Positions 13,925 to 14,044 of a DNA stretch of 14,044 nucleotides are shown piece after piece. Where the stretch lies: contig CAYMKW010000080.1 in assembly GCA_964391365.1 (NCBI GenBank), positions 1-14,044 on the forward strand, given 5' to 3'. Every line of letters begins with the position of its first letter. Position 1 is the first letter of the stretch. The position numbers were made by a program, and so were the translations under genes. Source of the DNA: SXMI01 sp964391365. Its GTDB lineage: Bacteria; Actinomycetota; Acidimicrobiia; Acidimicrobiales; Microtrichaceae. The notes under the pieces were generated by a model, which saw only the letters and a program-made list of their open reading frames with translations, was not told where the DNA came from and made no database searches.

Positions 13925-13946
13925 GGCCGCCCGCTCCGGGGCGGCC
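13925..13946 (-). terminator. Stem-loop terminator after msrA
   Basis: A perfect 8-bp stem GGCCGCCC (13925-13932) and GGGCGGCC (13939-13946) with a 6-nt loop begins 5 nt past the msrA stop on the minus strand and ends before the cyclase -10 box. It lacks a U-tract, so termination may be partial. Confidence 0.5.
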
Positions 13947-13951
13947 CGACC

Positions 13952-14044
13952 TCAGGTCCCCTCGAGGCCCAGCCCGACCGGACAGGACACGCCGGTCCCG
14001 CCCAGACCGCAGTAGCCGTGGGGGATCTTCGACAGGTACTGCTG
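13952..14044 (-). CDS. msrA: Peptide-methionine (S)-S-oxide reductase MsrA, C-terminal 30 residues (cut by window edge)
   Basis: The minus-strand frame enters from the right edge and ends at TGA 13954-13952. It reads QQYLSKIPHGYCGLGGTGV then SCPVGLGLEGT. This closely matches the end of E. coli-type MsrA ([20 protein letters not shown]), including the two C-terminal recycling cysteines, here nine residues apart. MsrA reduces methionine-S-sulfoxide in damaged proteins. The catalytic GCFWG-type motif lies outside the window. Confidence 0.88.
   Translation of the reverse strand, partial: QQYLSKIPHGYCGLGGTGVSCPVGLGLEGT

Overview
The window is very GC-rich (nearly every third codon position is G or C) and densely coding. 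It looks chromosomal and actinobacterial. A membrane PDZ/Lon-type protease next to a UPF0182 giant membrane protein, a Rv3645-like HAMP adenylate cyclase, a TIGR04338 metallohydrolase beside a DUF2786 protein, and mostly leaderless genes all point to Actinomycetota. A K+-independent H+-pyrophosphatase and a DivIVA-like coiled-coil protein would suit an Acidimicrobiia-like lineage, but that is inference. I saw no rRNA, tRNA, CRISPR array, IS element or intact prophage, and no gene-free stretch longer than about 110 bases.

Layout. 1-176: alanine/proline-rich tail of an unidentified + strand gene, ending at a probable bidirectional terminator. 248-553 (-): a small two-helix membrane protein whose ATG overlaps, as CATG, the ATG of the divergent PDZ/Lon-like protease (552-1667, +). 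1728-3848 (+): a DivIVA-like coiled-coil protein whose C-terminus carries a phage Mu gpF-like Cys/His motif. 3859-6831 (+): a UPF0182 membrane protein. 6899-7591 (+): a DedA-family lipid-carrier transporter homologue. 7696-10053 (+): a membrane H+-pyrophosphatase (hppA) behind a structured leader. 10106-11098 (+): a CHAD protein (polyphosphate-binding family). 11154-11891 and 11897-12373 (+): a tight DUF2786 / TIGR04338 zinc-hydrolase pair. 12307-13902 (-): a six-helix HAMP class III adenylate cyclase, overlapping the zinc-hydrolase gene tail to tail by 67 bp. 13952-14044 (-): the last 30 residues of MsrA.

How the genes may work together. The first half is an envelope and cell-pole group: membrane proteolysis, a DivIVA-like scaffold, a large exported membrane protein and a lipid-carrier transporter. 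The second half joins pyrophosphate-driven proton pumping with a polyphosphate-binding protein. Two uncharacterised gene partners and a cAMP-signalling enzyme follow.

The most consistent regulatory signal is a -10-like hexamer (TANNNT, or the weaker NANNNT) ending 6-7 nt before the start codon, with no Shine-Dalgarno sequence. It occurs before six genes, four of them with the full TANNNT form. hppA differs: it has a longer, hairpin-rich leader and a real GAGGA ribosome-binding site. The best candidate novelty is the DivIVA/MuF-like fusion protein.
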